Part shown: positions 7,141-9,017 of the stretch, piece after piece
Layout: each line of letters opens with the position of its first letter
Position numbering within the stretch: the first letter of the stretch is position 1
Origin: JABMPU01 sp964457455
Lineage (GTDB): Bacteria; Cloacimonadota; Cloacimonadia; Cloacimonadales; TCS61
Direction of reading: 5' to 3'
Length of the DNA: 9,017 nt
NCBI GenBank assembly: GCA_964457455.1
Contig: CAYWJN010000096.1
Coordinates: forward strand, 1 to 9,017
Position numbers and translations under genes: made by a program
Notes under the pieces: model-generated
What the model saw: the letters and a program-made list of their open reading frames with translations, nothing else
Told to the model about the DNA's origin: nothing
The model's database searches: none

Positions 7141-7168
7141 TTGACAAAAAAATATCTGAAATTAGTAT
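7141..7168 (+). promoter_or_regulatory. Sigma-70-like promoter for the propeller gene
   Basis: A perfect TTGACA (7141-7146) is followed after 16 nt by TAGTAT (7163-7168), four of six matches to the -10 consensus; TATTAA (7166-7171) overlaps as an alternative. Transcription would start near 7175, giving a leader of about 45 nt. On the opposite strand a TATAAT (7140-7135) abuts this -35 box and could serve the divergent phosphatase gene, though its -35 partner is poor. The rest of the 7030-7220 gap is plain AT-rich sequence. Confidence 0.45.
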
Positions 7169-7220
7169 TAAAGACGAAATATCAAATATCCAAATCTTCT
7201 AATTTTTAAAGGAATTGATA

Positions 7221-8975
7221 ATGAAGAAGACGATTTTTATTTTTTTAGTACTTTTTTTTGCATTTTCTTTATTTCCCCAAGAACCTGAATGGACTCTTTA
7301 TACAAGTGCTGACAGAGTGAATTGCCAATTGATCCAAGATTCATTAAACTGGGTAGGAACTGATATCGGACTCGTACGATATAATTTAGAAACCAATAAT
7401 TATATAATATTAGATACTAACAATTCAGGACTCCCAGGAAGTTATATTTGGTCCTTGTCTGAACAAAGTGATAGTACGATATGGATAGGCACAAAATCTG
7501 GGGTTGCTATATTTGATGGAGAAGGATGGAATACTTATACTGTTGCTAATAGTAATTTACCTCACAATTGGGTGCCGGCAATAGAATTCGCTCTTGATGG
7601 AACTATCTGGATTGGAACAGCCGGAGGACTTGTATCAATAATTGATTCAATATGGACAGTTTATACAACTGCTAATTCAGGTTTAACAAATAATTACATA
7701 AGAGGTTTAAGTGTTGATGAGAATAACGTTATTTGGGTCGCTACATGGGGCGGTGGTCTGGTTAAATTCGATGGTTCAAATTGGACTATTGTAACTGGTA
7801 TTCCAACCAATTGCATTACTGAGGTTGATATTGATAATGAAGGAAGAAAATGGGTAGGTACAGATTATTGTGGGTGCATTTGTATTACTGATTCTACTCA
7901 AATTATTTATAACACAAGTAATTCAGGTATACCTTCAAACTATGTAATTGCTTTTGCGTTTGATGATGATGCTGGAATTTGGATGAGAACAAGTGGTGGT
8001 GGCATAGCATATTTTTTAAATGATAATTGGATAATATATGATAATAGCAATTCATCTTTACCCGGTAATAATATGATATTATCGATTGCCATTGAGAATT
8101 CAGGAATCGTATGGGTTGGGGGTATATATTGCTTTGCATACTTAGAAGAAGATGATTGGATTGAGGTTCTGTTATCGAATTCAGGTTTACCTTGTAATAA
8201 TATTTATTCAATTGCAACTTATGGTTCAAATGATGTTTGGATTGGTACTCAACATGGAATATGTAACTATGATGGATTTAATTGGATTACATATAATATT
8301 AATAATTCTAATCTTATTGGTGAAAAAATAACAGATATTGCAATAGATTCAAATGGTGTGGTATGGGTTTCAGTACATGGTCCAATTTTCCCGAATGTAC
8401 TTACTCCCTTTGGTGTTGCATTTTTTTTCAATAATACTTGGACTCCACTCCATAGGGATAATTCACCTTTACCAAGTAATAATACAATGAATATTACTGT
8501 AGATAGTTCAAACAGGCTATGGTCTGTAGCTGACAATTATTTGGTTAATATTAGGTTTGAAGATACAAACTGGATTTGCTATGATTTTCAAGATTTGAAT
8601 TTGTGTTCCGCAATTTCTTGTTATCACTCAAACAACCTTGTAATAGCTATATTGAACATATCGTTGCAATTTCATTTATTACTTTTTGATCTTGAAACAT
8701 ATACCGTAATTAACGATTTTGGTTATGATAATCTCGTTAAGGATATCAAATGTGATAACAATGGTTTGATCTGGTTAGCTACTTATTCAGGTCTGGTTAA
8801 AATCGATGGTGATGAAATAATTACATTTAACACTACTAATTCACCAATTCCTTCAAATGAAATTAATTGTATCGAAACAGAAACAAATGCATTATGGATT
8901 GGAACAAATGATGCTGGTTTAATTAAATACAATGGGAATGAATGGATAAATTATAATACAAATAAGGCTCTTTGA
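7221..8975 (+). CDS. Secreted beta-propeller protein with 13 Reg_prop-like blades
   Basis: 584-residue exported protein built almost wholly of two-component-regulator-propeller (Reg_prop) type repeats. Residues 1-20 form a signal peptide (MKKTIFIFLVLFFAFSLFPQ). Thirteen units then recur about every 43 residues, each carrying a W-[IV]-G-T-like strand, a 'G..-f/y-dG..W..Y' part and an 'NSgLP.N.I' turn. The conserved Trp is at residues 44, 88 and 130 in the first three units and 559 in the last. An extra 'EWTLYT' strand at the N-terminus could close the ring with the last unit. Units 9-11 are diverged, and unit 9 has an insertion (GPIFPNVLTPF). The protein stops right after the last blade, with no histidine kinase, Y_Y_Y domain, membrane anchor or type IX sorting tail. 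AAAGGA (7208-7213) lies 7 nt before the ATG, which decides it over the TTG at 7215. Such folds bind ligands or partners; the ligand here is unknown. Confidence 0.88.
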   Translation: MKKTIFIFLVLFFAFSLFPQEPEWTLYTSADRVNCQLIQDSLNWVGTDIGLVRYNLETNNYIILDTNNSGLPGSYIWSLSEQSDSTIWIGTKSGVAIFDGEGWNTYTVANSNLPHNWVPAIEFALDGTIWIGTAGGLVSIIDSIWTVYTTANSGLTNNYIRGLSVDENNVIWVATWGGGLVKFDGSNWTIVTGIPTNCITEVDIDNEGRKWVGTDYCGCICITDSTQIIYNTSNSGIPSNYVIAFAFDDDAGIWMRTSGGGIAYFLNDNWIIYDNSNSSLPGNNMILSIAIENSGIVWVGGIYCFAYLEEDDWIEVLLSNSGLPCNNIYSIATYGSNDVWIGTQHGICNYDGFNWITYNINNSNLIGEKITDIAIDSNGVVWVSVHGPIFPNVLTPFGVAFFFNNTWTPLHRDNSPLPSNNTMNITVDSSNRLWSVADNYLVNIRFEDTNWICYDFQDLNLCSAISCYHSNNLVIAILNISLQFHLLLFDLETYTVINDFGYDNLVKDIKCDNNGLIWLATYSGLVKIDGDEIITFNTTNSPIPSNEINCIETETNALWIGTNDAGLIKYNGNEWINYNTNKAL

Positions 8976-9017
8976 AGAAATGAGTGGGTAAATAAAAATA
9001 AATTGATAAAAATCTTT

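Noticed and set aside
7424..8860. Recurring DNA segments such as AATTCAGGTTTACC, considered as a repeat array or CRISPR-like structure
   Set aside because: They fall in frame at multiples of the propeller unit and encode the NSGLP turn, so they reflect protein repeats. Spacing and identity are too loose for CRISPR.
8976..9017. Start of another gene or a terminator at the right edge
   Set aside because: The 42 bases contain no hairpin and no start codon with a convincing ribosome binding site.

Overview
The window comes from an AT-rich bacterial genome. A secreted transglutaminase, a stand-alone secreted beta-propeller with 'NSGLP'/'WIGT' repeats and a signal-peptide-bearing Shewanella-like phosphatase together suggest a Gram-negative member of the Fibrobacteres-Chlorobi-Bacteroidetes (FCB) group, possibly Candidatus Cloacimonadota. 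The taxonomic guess is inference. No rRNA, tRNA, CRISPR array, transposase or phage gene was seen.

Layout, left to right. (1) Bases 1-2489 (+): a large exported transglutaminase-fold protein whose start lies just off the left edge. (2) 2490-2656: a gene-free gap with a small degenerate 9-nt tandem repeat, a weak hairpin and a candidate promoter. (3) 2657-3287 (+): two genes overlapping by 8 nt, a minimal nucleotidyltransferase and a HEPN-domain RNase, forming an intact HepT/MntA (type VII) toxin-antitoxin pair; a 9-bp hairpin follows. (4) 3360-3698 (+): a small membrane protein of unknown function with four predicted spans. (5) 3775-5856 (+): full-length recG helicase, preceded by two short inverted repeats. 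(6) 5856-5909: a 54-nt nested inverted repeat in the gap between convergent genes. (7) 5926-7029 (-): an exported PPP-type phosphatase of the Shewanella-like group. (8) 7030-7220: a divergent intergenic region with a TTGACA-type promoter facing right. (9) 7221-8975 (+): a secreted beta-propeller protein with 13 recognisable blades. Bases 8976-9017 hold nothing I can identify.

The genes do not form one pathway. recG is a housekeeping gene for replication-fork and recombination repair. The toxin-antitoxin pair is a self-contained accessory cassette between unrelated genes. The transglutaminase, phosphatase and propeller are all predicted to be exported, so much of the window encodes cell-envelope functions. 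The phosphatase and propeller are divergently transcribed from a shared control region. I see no wholly new multi-gene system. The best candidates for follow-up are the HepT/MntA pair, the exported PPP phosphatase beside a propeller lacking any signalling domain, the diverged C-terminal half of the transglutaminase, and the long hairpin after recG.
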